From Gammaproteobacteria bacterium (GTDB lineage: Bacteria > Pseudomonadota > Gammaproteobacteria > Steroidobacterales > Foliamicaceae): 64,000 nucleotides of DNA. The translations under genes and the position numbers were made by a program. The notes beneath the pieces are model-generated. The model did no database searches, was not told the DNA's origin, and saw only the letters and a program-made list of their open reading frames with translations. Below are positions 42,259 through 51,614 of the stretch, one piece after another (position 1 is the first letter of the stretch; each line of letters begins with the position of its first letter). The stretch lies in the NCBI GenBank assembly GCA_009845905.1, contig VXYS01000010.1:1-64000 (forward strand). The letters run 5' to 3'.

Positions 42259-42282
42259 CCGCCGGGCGCCGGACCGCGGCAC

Positions 42283-43176
42283 TTACGTCCGACTTATGAA
42301 TGCCCGAAGCACGGGCAAGATCCTTTCCGGAGCTTCCTCGGCCAGGAAGTGTCCGCAGTCCGGAAATTCATGTGCCTCGACGTTGGAGAGCTCCGACTTC
42401 CACCGATCCAGTTCCTTCTTGCGAAACGCGATGTCCCGAAGTCCCCAGAGCACCAGTGAGGGCTTGTCCGCAAACGTCGCCCGCTCGCGCCAGATCGAAC
42501 CAAGCCATTCGCCTGCTTCGACAATGTAACCGGGCAGAGCGGCATTCGCGGCCCGGGCGTCGGGTGTCGGCAGTGCGTTGCGGTAGTGGGCCCTGACCTC
42601 CGCTGTCAGGACTTTGCTGTCGCCTACCGCCATCGGCATGACCCTGTTTACGAAAATATTGTGGTGCTTTATCAGGTATTGTCCGATCCAGCTCGACATC
42701 AGGAAGCTGAACGACTTGAAGTGGAAGTCGTCACCGACCGGCCAGCACCAGGTGTTGGAGATCACGAGGCGCCTGACCCTGTCCGGACGCCGGCGTGCCA
42801 AGTCGAGACCGATCGGGCCGCCCCAGTCATTCACGAACAACGTCAAGTCGCGAAGATCCAGATGGTCGATCAGCGAATCGAATCTGTTTGCGTGCCTCTT
42901 GGGGTGATGGTCTTCACTCCGGTCGCTTCGCGACGACAGGCCAAACCCGATATGGTCGGGAGCGATGCAGCGGAATCCGGATCGAAGCCCGGCGATCAGA
43001 TGCCGAAATTCAAAGGACCAGGCCGGATTGCCGTGAACGAATACGATTGGATCGCCCGAGCCTTCGTCAACATAGTGCATCCTGTGTCCGGACGGGGTAG
43101 TGAAGAACCTGCTGTCGAACGGGTACATCTCGTTCGCAACCCAGTCCGGGCGAGAGATCGAAGCAATCCGGTTCAT
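42283..43176 (-). CDS. Alpha/beta hydrolase, haloalkane dehalogenase-like
   Basis: ATG 43176 overlaps the upstream stop (ATGA). 297 residues with GDPIVFVHGNPAWSFEFR (oxyanion hole), nucleophile Asp in FVNDWGGPIGL, and catalytic His in DCGHFLAEEAPE, the Asp-type triad of haloalkane dehalogenases and relatives. The Asn/Trp halide-binding pair is plausible (HGNP Asn; Trp beside the nucleophile). Substrate can be a haloalkane or another ester-like compound. It is the third gene of an ArsR-controlled operon. Confidence 0.85.
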   Translation of the reverse strand: MNRIASISRPDWVANEMYPFDSRFFTTPSGHRMHYVDEGSGDPIVFVHGNPAWSFEFRHLIAGLRSGFRCIAPDHIGFGLSSRSDRSEDHHPKRHANRFDSLIDHLDLRDLTLFVNDWGGPIGLDLARRRPDRVRRLVISNTWCWPVGDDFHFKSFSFLMSSWIGQYLIKHHNIFVNRVMPMAVGDSKVLTAEVRAHYRNALPTPDARAANAALPGYIVEAGEWLGSIWRERATFADKPSLVLWGLRDIAFRKKELDRWKSELSNVEAHEFPDCGHFLAEEAPERILPVLRAFISRT

Positions 43177-43631
43177 CCGGCCGACAACTCTTGCAGCTTG
43201 GCGAGGCACGAGATCCAGCTATGCTCGTGTTCGTCACGCGCCTCGTCCTGCGCAAACCGGGAATGGGTCAGGGTAAGGCGCGTCTTGCCGGGTAACTCAG
43301 GCTCAAACTCGACGGCAAGAAGCGTCTCGACATCGCTACCCTCCCAACACCAGGTGTGCACCAGCCGCCGGTAGGGTACGACTTCCCGATACACGCCGCG
43401 GGTGAGCCATCTTCGTCCGTCCGCGCCACGAAATTCGATAAGAAACTTCCCTCCGATCACGGCATCCGCGACCGTGCGAACCGCAACGGCGTTGCCGGGC
43501 GCCAGCCAACGTTTCAGGACCAATGGATCGGTCCACGCAGCCCAGACCGTCTTTATCGGGGCGTCTATCACCCGATGCAGGGTCAGGTAGATTTCCGTTT
43601 CGGGCGGTTGCTCTTGTTCGGGCTTTGTCAT
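43173..43631 (-). CDS. SRPBCC/AHSA1-family protein
   Basis: 152 residues with the AHSA1 pattern: RVIDAPIKTVWAAWTDPLVL, KRWLAPGN, GGKFLIEFRGADG, SWISCLAKLQEL. The fold binds hydrophobic ligands. Genes of this family very often sit next to an ArsR regulator, as here, with overlapping start and stop codons on both sides. Function in the cell is unknown; a ligand-handling role for the operon's regulator or hydrolase is a reasonable guess. Confidence 0.88.
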   Translation of the reverse strand: MTKPEQEQPPETEIYLTLHRVIDAPIKTVWAAWTDPLVLKRWLAPGNAVAVRTVADAVIGGKFLIEFRGADGRRWLTRGVYREVVPYRRLVHTWCWEGSDVETLLAVEFEPELPGKTRLTLTHSRFAQDEARDEHEHSWISCLAKLQELSAG

Positions 43632-43975
43632 TGCGGTTCTTCCGAACCCGAACCGCCACTTTTGGGTCCGACCTGGGCCTCGAGCGCATCCAGGCGGTCA
43701 GTCCAGAAGCGCTCGTGAAAGCTGAGCCAGCCCCAGGCGTCCTCAAGCGCAGCCGGGTTGATCCTGCACACCCGTTCCCGCCCTCGCGCTTCTCGCGTCA
43801 CCAGGCCCGCGCGCTCAAGAACGCCCAAATGTTTCGAAACCGCGGCGAGCGACAGGGAGAAGGGTCTGGAAAGGTGGCTGACGGTCGCTTCCCCCTTCGC
43901 CAGGCGATCAATGATGGCCCGGCGGGTTGGATCGGATAGCGCCTGGAAGACCTGATTCAAATCATACTCAACCAT
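43628..43975 (-). CDS. ArsR-family transcriptional regulator
   Basis: 115 residues starting MVEYDLNQVFQALSDPTRRA, with the winged-helix recognition segment SLAAVSKHLGVLERAGLV. No cysteine metal site of the ArsR/SmtB kind is seen, so it is the metal-independent sort that pairs with AHSA1 genes. The start codon lies inside a perfect 24-base palindrome, so binding would block its own translation start region and transcription. Confidence 0.92.
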   Translation of the reverse strand: MVEYDLNQVFQALSDPTRRAIIDRLAKGEATVSHLSRPFSLSLAAVSKHLGVLERAGLVTREARGRERVCRINPAALEDAWGWLSFHERFWTDRLDALEAQVGPKSGGSGSEEPQ

Positions 43976-43987
43976 GTGGTTGAGTAT
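43964..43987. promoter_or_regulatory. ArsR operator 1
   Basis: A perfect 24-base palindrome, ATACTCAACCAT and its complement, centred on the arsR start codon. The CAACCA/TGGTTG core is repeated in operator 2, 40 bases away centre to centre, about four helical turns, so dimers on both sites would face the same side of the DNA. Confidence 0.8.
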
Positions 43988-44008
43988 ATTGGCCTCCCAA
44001 CCGATACG

Positions 44009-44022
44009 CAACCATTTGGTTG
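44009..44022. promoter_or_regulatory. ArsR operator 2
   Basis: CAACCA TT TGGTTG, the same core as operator 1 with imperfect flanks (ATACG and AATAT). It lies in the spacer between arsR and the divergent methyltransferase gene, so it could control both directions. Confidence 0.7.
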
Positions 44023-44086
44023 AATATGATCGGCTCATGCAAACATAGCTTGGGCCGCCGCCCAGGGCGCCTGTTATCCTGCCGCG

Positions 44087-44821
44087 ATGACGGCGCTCTA
44101 CGACAGGATCGGGCGCGGATACGCGGACTTTAGAAGGCCCGATCCGCGCATCGAGAAGGCGATATGGGGAGCGCTGGGTGACGCGAAGTCCGTCATCAAC
44201 GTCGGCGCCGGAGCCGGCTCGTATGAGCCGGTCGACCGGCACGTCGTTGCGGTGGAGCCGTCGATGACGATGATCGCGCAACGGCCGGAGGGCAGCGCCG
44301 CCGCGATCCAGGCTACGGCGGACTCCTTGCCGTTCGGGAATGACAGTTTCCACGCGGCGATGGCGATCCTGTCCGTCCATCACTGGGGCGACAAGGCGAA
44401 GGGGCTCCGGGAACTAAGGCGCGTTGCGCGCGACCGTGTCGTTGTGCTGACATGCGACCCCGAAGCGCGGGGATTCTGGTTGACCGACTATTTCCCGGAA
44501 CTCTTCGAGATCGACCGTCAGATATTTCCTTCGTTCCGCGACATTGAGCGCGAACTCGGATCCGTAACAGTGCAGACGGTCCCCGTTCCGCACGATTGCA
44601 CCGACGGCTTTCTCGGCTCCTGCTGGCGACGCCCCCACGGCTATCTCGACGAGCGGGTGCGCGGCGCAATGTCCACGTTCTCCAAGCTGTCGGAAACGGA
44701 GACCGGGCTGGCGCAACTGAGCGCCGACCTCGAATCCGGGCACTGGCAACGCAAGTACGGAGCGCTTCTGAACGAAACGGAACTCGACATCGGCTACCGC
44801 CTGCTCATAGCCGGCGCCTGA
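44087..44821 (+). CDS. SAM-dependent methyltransferase, class I
   Basis: 244 residues. Motif I appears as INVGAGAGSYEP, the acidic ligand in VVAVEPSMTM and the post-motif region in ATADSLPFGNDSFHAAMAIL. The ubiquitin/menaquinone-methyltransferase-like (Methyltransf_11) pattern fits; substrate unknown. It is divergent from the arsR operon and may share its operators. The NTF2-like gene follows after 62 bases. Confidence 0.85.
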   Translation: MTALYDRIGRGYADFRRPDPRIEKAIWGALGDAKSVINVGAGAGSYEPVDRHVVAVEPSMTMIAQRPEGSAAAIQATADSLPFGNDSFHAAMAILSVHHWGDKAKGLRELRRVARDRVVVLTCDPEARGFWLTDYFPELFEIDRQIFPSFRDIERELGSVTVQTVPVPHDCTDGFLGSCWRRPHGYLDERVRGAMSTFSKLSETETGLAQLSADLESGHWQRKYGALLNETELDIGYRLLIAGA

Positions 44822-44883
44822 CGCGTCTGTTGGCCGCGGAAACCGTATACGATTGCCGTTTTGGCGTCGGCAAGGGGAAAATT

Positions 44884-45513
44884 GTGCGTATCACTGTGTT
44901 TGCGTCGCTGCGGGCGACTTTTCTATTGGGAGTGGCATTGACCATGACTGCACATTCGATCGATTCGGCCCAGGCTGCCGAGCAAGACGAAATCGAAGCC
45001 ATAAAGGCCTTTATTCACCACACCGCGGAAGTCTGGAACACCCAGGACTTCCGCAAGGTGCTGGACCTCTGGGACCAGGACGAAGAGGTGCCCTTCTACC
45101 TGGCCGAGGAACAGGAACGCTGGTTCCTCGGTTGGGAGCCGCTCCGGGCCTATCTGGCTCCGCCCCTGCCGAACCCGGTGCTGGAAGCGCTGCGCGAGGA
45201 AATGTATGACATTTCGGTCAAGCTCATCGCCGACGATCTGGCCATCGCCGTGTGGTACATGCATTTCGAAATGAAGATGCGAGGGAGGAGCGCCCTGGGC
45301 GAGGAAATCCGGATGAGCGCGGTCTTGCGCAAGAAGCCCGAGGGATGGCGGTTTATCCATTGGGCGGAGTCGCCCCTGACACCCACGGCCTATATCGACA
45401 AGCTCAGGGAGAAGGAGGTGGATTATGAGAAATTCACGCCCCTGCTTGAGCGCGGGCGTGCGGTAAGGGAAGCCTGGACGGCCGAGGCACAAGAAAAAGC
45501 CGCCAGCGAATAG
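44884..45513 (+). CDS. Exported NTF2-like protein
   Basis: GTG 44884 follows AAGGGGA. A signal peptide (RATFLLGVALTMTAHSIDS, cleavage after AQA) is followed by about 175 residues with the cone-like NTF2/SnoaL pattern (AIKAFIHHTAEVWNTQDFRK, then strands including FIHWAESPLTP). It would act in the periplasm. 22 bases separate it from the TonB receptor gene, so they are probably cotranscribed. Confidence 0.75.
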   Translation: MRITVFASLRATFLLGVALTMTAHSIDSAQAAEQDEIEAIKAFIHHTAEVWNTQDFRKVLDLWDQDEEVPFYLAEEQERWFLGWEPLRAYLAPPLPNPVLEALREEMYDISVKLIADDLAIAVWYMHFEMKMRGRSALGEEIRMSAVLRKKPEGWRFIHWAESPLTPTAYIDKLREKEVDYEKFTPLLERGRAVREAWTAEAQEKAASE

Positions 45514-45535
45514 CCGGACGGCCGTAACGGCTCAG

Positions 45536-47980
45536 ATGCGCGTAGTAGGCCCGAGCGCGGTCGAAGCGCGAACATCCGCTGTCACAGCCTTCGTGGCGGC
45601 CGCGCTTTTCGCGCCGGCCTCCCTGACGGCTCAACCGGAACCGGAACCGGAAATCGAGCAACTGGTGGTTGAGGGGGAGCGGCTCCCCGAAGGCGCGGCC
45701 GACCCGTTCGGGGTGCTGGACGCCGCCATCGGCGATACGGTTTTCGGCCTCGACAAGACGGCGTGGGAAACTCCCCGTTCCACCGCGTCCCTGAGCGAAG
45801 AGCTGCTCGTGCGGCATGGCGTCGAGACGGTAGAGGACTTCTCGCAAATCATCCCGGGCGCCCATACGGCCTCGTTCTTCGGGCTGGCGGCCAGCATCGA
45901 CCTGCGGGGCGCCCTTGCCGACACGCACTTTCGAGGCATGCGCCGGCTGGTCAGCGCCGGAGGATGGCAATCGCTCATTCGGGCCGCCGACCGGGTGGAC
46001 GTTGTACGTGGACCGGCCACGCCCATCCACGGTGCGGGATCGATTTCGGGCTACATCAACCTGGTGCCCAAGACCGCACGCGCCGACGAGGACCGGTTCA
46101 TCGAGGCGCCCAGAGGCGACGTGGCCGTCCGAGTCGGTTCCTGGAATCGCTATGGCTTCGAAGGACAGCGTGGCGGTCCCGCGCGCCTGTTCGGAAAACC
46201 GGCAGGCTATCACGTGTTCGGCCTCTGGGAGGACGCCGGAAGTTACTACCGGGAACATCCGGGGCAGCGGCAGCTCATGCTGCAGGGAACCCTGGTGGTG
46301 GACCTGCGCGGCGACGTCTGGATCGAAGCGGGGCAGCAGTATCAGCGCTGGCGCGGCGCGGAGAACGCCGGCTGGAACCGCGTCGATCAGAAGCTCATCG
46401 ACGAGGGCCTGTACCTGTCCGGCGAGCCGCTGGTGAACCTGGACAGCGACCGCGACGGACGGATCAGCCAGCGCGAAGTGCTGGCCGTCAGCCCGCGCAA
46501 TCGGCTGGCCGTGTTCCAGCCCTACGGGCAGACCGGCCTGACGTTCGCCAGCGAGGCCGAACGTCAGGCTCTGCGGCTCAACCCGGACACGCTGCGGCGC
46601 GTGCCGATCGGCGCCGAACATTGCCTTTGCGCTCCGTCGGACAGCGGCGCGGCCGAGTCTCTGGCCGCCTACTTCGACGTGTTCGCGGAATTGGGCCGGG
46701 TGACGTTGCGCCAGAAGCTGTTCCTCGATTACGCCGACCGGCACATCGTGGCCAGCTACGGGTTTTCGCAGCAGCACCGCACGGTGCTGGTTGAGGAGCG
46801 TCTGGAGGCCGTGTTTCGCGGTCTTGAACTGGGCCGGGCGCTCACCGTGGATCTGGTCCTTGCGCCCAACCTGCGCTACTACGACACGCGGGCCCGCCAG
46901 GACTTCTCCTACGAGTTCTTCAACCGCAGGGACATCAGCAAGCCGCCGTCCCCGCTCGACCTGCGCGACTCGGCCTTCGCCAGTCCAGGCGAGGAAGCCC
47001 ACACTTCGGATGTCGCCACGGAATGGCTGAACCTGGGCGTGGCGGCGCTGGCGGACGTGACTTTCATGGAGCGCTGGTCGGTGCTGGCCGGCGCGCGCTG
47101 GGACCGCTACGACCTGACTTCGACCAACGGCCCCGGGCCACTCGTGACGGCCACGCCGAACGCCTCGGCGTCCACCGTGCAAAGCAAGCTTTCGTGGAGC
47201 GTGTCGGTCAGCGTGACGCTGGGCGGCTGGCGTCCGTACGTCACCGTTGCCGAGCAGGCCCTGTCCCTGGGCGGACAATCCGGAGAGATTTCCGTGCGCA
47301 ACGTCAGGGAGGGGCCGCTGGGAACCTCAAGGCTTCGGGAGGCGGGGCTGAAATTTGCCGGATTGGGCGGGCGTCTGCAGGCGGCCCTGGCCTGGTATGA
47401 GCAGAAACGCGTCGACTATTCGGCGTTCGCCGACGCCAATCTGGCGGTGCTGGGCCGGGGACTGGAGCTGGATTTGCGCGCCGCCGTGAGCGAACGTCTT
47501 GGATTGCTGTTTTCCGCCACGCGCTCGCGCATCTATCGCGAACCGCTTACCGGGCGGTTCATTTTCGCGCCGCCGGCGATCACCGGCCTGGCCCCCGAAG
47601 ACCAGCACGGCGGTCACGTGGTGACCGTCCTGCCCGCGGGAGACACCCGGTTTCGCGAACGCGGCGCCCTGCCGGAATTCGTGGTCAGCGCCGGTGGAAC
47701 CTGGCAGGCGGCGCGCGACCTGGCGCTCACGTTAAGCGTCAGCCGTGTAGGCCCCGCCTGGTCCGGCGTGGCGCGCACCGTGCGGCTTCCTGCATACACG
47801 CTGGCGAACTCATCGGTTTCGTGGACCATCCGCCAGTGGAGCGTAATCCTGGCAGTCAACAATGCGCTTGACGAACTCTATTTCCAGGGCAATTTCCCAC
47901 AGATCTTCGGCGATGTGGTCGTGCTGGCGCGGCCGGAGCGAAACTGGCGGCTGACTCTGCGGCGCAGCTTCGGCTCCTGA
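45536..47980 (+). CDS. TonB-dependent outer membrane receptor with an EF-hand-like loop
   Basis: 814 residues. After a signal-like segment (AVTAFVAAALFAPASLTAQP) comes a plug domain (LVVEGERLPEGA, then RVDVVRGPATPIHGAGSISG) and a 22-strand-type barrel ending RLTLRRSFGS with a near-terminal aromatic pattern. Residues about 303-314, DSDRDGRISQRE, match a calcium-binding EF-hand loop at every ligand position, inserted in an extracellular loop region. The substrate is unknown. No SusD-like partner or siderophore genes are near; PepQ lies convergent behind it, so a peptide-like substrate is one option. Confidence 0.88.
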   Translation: MRVVGPSAVEARTSAVTAFVAAALFAPASLTAQPEPEPEIEQLVVEGERLPEGAADPFGVLDAAIGDTVFGLDKTAWETPRSTASLSEELLVRHGVETVEDFSQIIPGAHTASFFGLAASIDLRGALADTHFRGMRRLVSAGGWQSLIRAADRVDVVRGPATPIHGAGSISGYINLVPKTARADEDRFIEAPRGDVAVRVGSWNRYGFEGQRGGPARLFGKPAGYHVFGLWEDAGSYYREHPGQRQLMLQGTLVVDLRGDVWIEAGQQYQRWRGAENAGWNRVDQKLIDEGLYLSGEPLVNLDSDRDGRISQREVLAVSPRNRLAVFQPYGQTGLTFASEAERQALRLNPDTLRRVPIGAEHCLCAPSDSGAAESLAAYFDVFAELGRVTLRQKLFLDYADRHIVASYGFSQQHRTVLVEERLEAVFRGLELGRALTVDLVLAPNLRYYDTRARQDFSYEFFNRRDISKPPSPLDLRDSAFASPGEEAHTSDVATEWLNLGVAALADVTFMERWSVLAGARWDRYDLTSTNGPGPLVTATPNASASTVQSKLSWSVSVSVTLGGWRPYVTVAEQALSLGGQSGEISVRNVREGPLGTSRLREAGLKFAGLGGRLQAALAWYEQKRVDYSAFADANLAVLGRGLELDLRAAVSERLGLLFSATRSRIYREPLTGRFIFAPPAITGLAPEDQHGGHVVTVLPAGDTRFRERGALPEFVVSAGGTWQAARDLALTLSVSRVGPAWSGVARTVRLPAYTLANSSVSWTIRQWSVILAVNNALDELYFQGNFPQIFGDVVVLARPERNWRLTLRRSFGS

Positions 47981-48038
47981 ACCGTGCTCAGCGGCAGGAT
48001 CGGGAGCGGGTACTCCGGTTCCCGAAGGCACGTATCCG

Positions 48039-49376
48039 CTAGGCGATGCCGCAGCGCTCCAATGCGGGCCTGGTCAGATTCCGGCTGCCGGTCTCGGTTA
48101 CCAGCACGTCGTCCTCAATCCGGATTCCCCCGTAGGGCTGCCACCGTTCCACGTTTTCCCAGTTGACCGCACTGCGGAGGGGCCCGTCGCGGATCTCGTT
48201 CAGCAAGGCGGGTATGAAGTACAGGCCCGGTTCGATGGTCACGACGAACCCGGGCTCCAGGGTCCGGGTCAGGCGCAGGAACGGATGCTCGGGCGGGGGA
48301 TTGCGCTCGGCTCCGTCGGGCGACTCCAGGCGGCCGCCGGCGTCGTGGACCTGCAGACCCAGCAGGTGGCCGAGTCCGTGCGGCAGAAAGGTGCGCGTAA
48401 GGCCTCGTTCGTAACCCTCCGCCGCGGCGCAACGAATGATTCCGTGTTCCGCCAGCACTTCGGCCAGCAACTGATGCGTGCGATCGTGCAGCGAGATGAA
48501 GCTCGTTCCGGAACGGGCCTCCTCGCAAATCGTCTGCTGCAAGGCATCCATTGACGCGATCAGGTCAGCGAAAGGATCGCCCGGGGACGTCCAGGTGCGG
48601 GTGATGTCCGACGCATAGCCGTTGTGATTGGCCCCGGCGTCGATCAGGAATGAGCGGAACTGCTCGGGCGGCTGCGTGTCGAGGTTCTGATAGTGCAGGA
48701 CCGCGGCGTGTTCGTTCAGGGCCACAATGCTCTGATACGGCAGCGACGACTCGCGCTGTCCCGACGAGCGGCAATAGATGCCGTTGAGTTCGAACTCCGA
48801 CGGCTGTCCCGTCAGCGCTTCGCTGGTGGCGGCATGTCCCGGCGCCGCCACGCGGTTTGCTTCCTCCAAGCATGCGACCTCGTAACGCGTCTTGCAGGCG
48901 CGGTGGTAATCCAGGTGCGTAAGCAGCTTCTTGTCGTTGACGCTCGCCAATCCCATTGCTCCGTGCGCTTCCTCGCCGATGCCGGCCAACCGCGACACCC
49001 CGCCCAATTCCTTCAGCAGGTCTCCCTTTTCCGAAACGCTGCGAATCTCCAGGTATTGGGCCCAGAATCCGGAAGGCTCGGGCGCCGGCATGTGCCAGAA
49101 GTCTTCATGCTGCAACCAGACCAGCACCGGGGTTTCGCCCGGAACGATCTTGAGGGCGGAGTCGGGATACGCGTTCGGCGCCCAGGCCTTGAAGTAGGGT
49201 TCGGCGAAGAACGGATACTCGAGATCGTCCCGGTGGCGATACTTCGCTGCGCCCGAGAACACGACGACCCCGTCAACTCCGCATGCGCCGCACGCGCTGG
49301 CGACCCGCTTGTCCCACTCCGCGATATGGTCGCGATACAGGGACGCCCAGGAACCGGGTGCGGAGCCTTCAGGCAT
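48039..49376 (-). CDS. pepQ: Xaa-Pro dipeptidase (M24 family)
   Basis: 445 residues, the usual length of PepQ. The five metal ligands are visible: Asp in FLIDAGANHNGYASDITRT (two), His in LPHGLGHLLGLQVHD, Glu in VTIEPGLYFI and Glu in GGIRIEDDVLV. The N-terminal half is the creatinase/prolidase-like domain. It cleaves dipeptides with C-terminal proline in the cytoplasm and, in some relatives, organophosphates. The gene is convergent to the TonB receptor and divergent from hyuA; the 129 bases before hyuA hold both promoters. Confidence 0.9.
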   Translation of the reverse strand: MPEGSAPGSWASLYRDHIAEWDKRVASACGACGVDGVVVFSGAAKYRHRDDLEYPFFAEPYFKAWAPNAYPDSALKIVPGETPVLVWLQHEDFWHMPAPEPSGFWAQYLEIRSVSEKGDLLKELGGVSRLAGIGEEAHGAMGLASVNDKKLLTHLDYHRACKTRYEVACLEEANRVAAPGHAATSEALTGQPSEFELNGIYCRSSGQRESSLPYQSIVALNEHAAVLHYQNLDTQPPEQFRSFLIDAGANHNGYASDITRTWTSPGDPFADLIASMDALQQTICEEARSGTSFISLHDRTHQLLAEVLAEHGIIRCAAAEGYERGLTRTFLPHGLGHLLGLQVHDAGGRLESPDGAERNPPPEHPFLRLTRTLEPGFVVTIEPGLYFIPALLNEIRDGPLRSAVNWENVERWQPYGGIRIEDDVLVTETGSRNLTRPALERCGIA

Positions 49377-49505
49377 TTGCGGCCTCCATCAGCGCTGACT
49401 TGCGCACTTGCCGGAGTCTACCGAAGATTGCATCGTTGACCGCATCGATCAACCTGCCCAAACGGGTGGGTTTCCTCGCGGGCATTGATCGCTAACCTAG
49501 TTCTA

Positions 49506-51614
49506 ATGAAGGTTAGGCCTATTGCGCGCGCGGCCAGCGACGTGGGCGGCACATTTACCGACCTCGTGCTCTACCGCGTCGGGAAGGATGGCGGTGAGGT
49601 CCGTTGCTCGAAGGTTGACACCACGCCACCGGACTTCGAGGTCGGGGTCATGTCGAGCCTCGAAAAGCTGGACCTGGAACCTTCCGAGCTTGATTTCTTT
49701 GCCCACGGATGCACGGTGGTCATCAACGCGCTCACGGAGCGCAAGGGAGCAAAGACCGCACTGATCACGACCCGGGGCTTTCGGGACGTGCTGGAAATAG
49801 CACGGGGCAACCGGCCGGATCTGTTCAACTTCAATTTCCGCAAACCCAAGCCCTTCGTGGACCGATACCTGAGGCTGGAGATTCCGGAGAGAACGACCTA
49901 TCACGGCGAAATTCAAGAGCCCGTGGACTTGAGTTCGCTTCCCGAGCAGATCGACTACCTCAAGAGCGAAGGCGTGGAAGCGATCGCGGTCGCCTTTCTT
50001 CATGCCTACATCAACCCTTCCAACGAACAGCGCGCCGCCGAGGAAATCCGGCGCCTGTGGCCGGAGGCTTCGGTCATCGCTTCCCACGAAGTATCGCGCG
50101 AATGGCGAGAGTACGAGCGCACCAACACCACCGTGCTGGCGGCCTACGTGCATCCCATAGCCGAAGCCTATATCGAGCGGCTGCAGGCGAGCCTTGAGCA
50201 GGGCGGTTTCCGACGCAGCCCCTACATGATGCAATCCAACGGCGGCATCACAACAGCGGAGGCCGCCAAGCACAACCCCATCGCGATGGTCGAGTCCGGG
50301 CCGGCCAGCGGCATATTTGCGGCCGCGTACCTGGGCCAGCTGATCGGCGAACCCAACCTGATCGTGCTCGATATCGGCGGCACCACGGCCAAGTGCGCAC
50401 TGGTCGAAAACGGCAGGGTCCGCGTAACCACCGAGTATCACATCGAGAAGACCCGGAAGTCCCCCGGCTACCCGATCCAGACGCCGGTGTCCGAAATCGT
50501 CGAAATCGGCACGGGCGGCGGGTCGATAGCCTGGGTGGATGCGGGAGGCAAACTCCATGTGGGCCCCCAGTCGGCGGGCGCGGACCCCGGACCGGCCGCG
50601 TATGGCCGGGGTGGCACGCGCGTCACCACCACCGACGCCAACCTGGTTCTTGCCCGTATCGATCCCGACAGCTTCGTAGGCGGGGAAGTCGATCCCGACT
50701 GGTCGTCGGTGAATCGCGCCTTCGCATCCCTGGAGGACGTTCTGTCGCTCACCCGCGAGGAAATCGCCCGCGGCGTTGTGCAGATCGCAAACGCCAACAT
50801 GGTCAATGCCCTGCGGCTGGTGTCCACCAACAAGGGCCACGATCCGCGCGAATTTGCGCTCATCGCATTCGGCGGGGGCGGAGCGATGCACGCCCTGCCC
50901 CTGGCGGAAGAGCTGAAGGTGCGCAAAGTGATCGTGCCCGTGAATTCGTCGGTGTTTTCCGCATGGGGCATGCTGCTGACCGATCTGCGCCGCGACTATG
51001 TACAGACCCGGCCCCTTTACTTCAACGCCGAAAACCACCCGCAGGTTCTCGACACGTTCGCGCAGCTCCGGGACAAGGCCGAAGACGACTACGTAAGCGA
51101 CGGAGTCATTTCCACCGCTCGGGAACTGACCTTCGAACAGCATGGCGACATGCGCTACGAGGGCCAGGAGCATACGGTCAAGGTGCCCCTGAAGCTGAGC
51201 GGGCAAGTGCTGGAGCAGGAGTTGGAGGCGGCGACCGAAGATTTTCATCAGGCCCACGAGCAACGCTACACGTACCGGCTCGATAACCCGGTCCAGATCG
51301 TCAACTTTCACCTGGTGGCGACGGTGGAAGTGGACAAGCCGGAACTTGCGGAACGCAAGCCTTCGGGGAAAACGCTCGAAGAGGCGCTGCTGGGCACGCG
51401 CGAGGTGGACTTTCATCCGCATGGGCGTCACGAGGCGCGAATCTACGACGGGGGGCTGCTCGACTCGACCATGAGTGTGGCCGGACCGGCAGTCATCCAG
51501 GAGGCCTCGGTGACGCTTCCGGTGCCTCCCGGCCGAAAGGTAACCCTGGACCGTCACGGCAACTACCACATCGAGCTGAAACAACCGGGCAAGGAAACAG
51601 GAGAACGAGCATGA
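49506..51614 (+). CDS. hyuA: Hydantoinase/5-oxoprolinase subunit A
   Basis: 702 residues from ATG 49506 (a TTG at 49485 is also in frame). N-terminal ATP-binding block DVGGTFTDLVLY, second block VLDIGGTTAKCALVENG and GTGGGSIAWVDAGG, typical of the HyuA/OplaH/acetone carboxylase beta fold. With subunit B it hydrolyses a cyclic amide ring (hydantoin, 5-oxoproline or similar) with ATP. Its stop overlaps the hyuB start (ATGA). No good ribosome binding site is visible before the start. Confidence 0.92.
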   Translation: MKVRPIARAASDVGGTFTDLVLYRVGKDGGEVRCSKVDTTPPDFEVGVMSSLEKLDLEPSELDFFAHGCTVVINALTERKGAKTALITTRGFRDVLEIARGNRPDLFNFNFRKPKPFVDRYLRLEIPERTTYHGEIQEPVDLSSLPEQIDYLKSEGVEAIAVAFLHAYINPSNEQRAAEEIRRLWPEASVIASHEVSREWREYERTNTTVLAAYVHPIAEAYIERLQASLEQGGFRRSPYMMQSNGGITTAEAAKHNPIAMVESGPASGIFAAAYLGQLIGEPNLIVLDIGGTTAKCALVENGRVRVTTEYHIEKTRKSPGYPIQTPVSEIVEIGTGGGSIAWVDAGGKLHVGPQSAGADPGPAAYGRGGTRVTTTDANLVLARIDPDSFVGGEVDPDWSSVNRAFASLEDVLSLTREEIARGVVQIANANMVNALRLVSTNKGHDPREFALIAFGGGGAMHALPLAEELKVRKVIVPVNSSVFSAWGMLLTDLRRDYVQTRPLYFNAENHPQVLDTFAQLRDKAEDDYVSDGVISTARELTFEQHGDMRYEGQEHTVKVPLKLSGQVLEQELEAATEDFHQAHEQRYTYRLDNPVQIVNFHLVATVEVDKPELAERKPSGKTLEEALLGTREVDFHPHGRHEARIYDGGLLDSTMSVAGPAVIQEASVTLPVPPGRKVTLDRHGNYHIELKQPGKETGERA

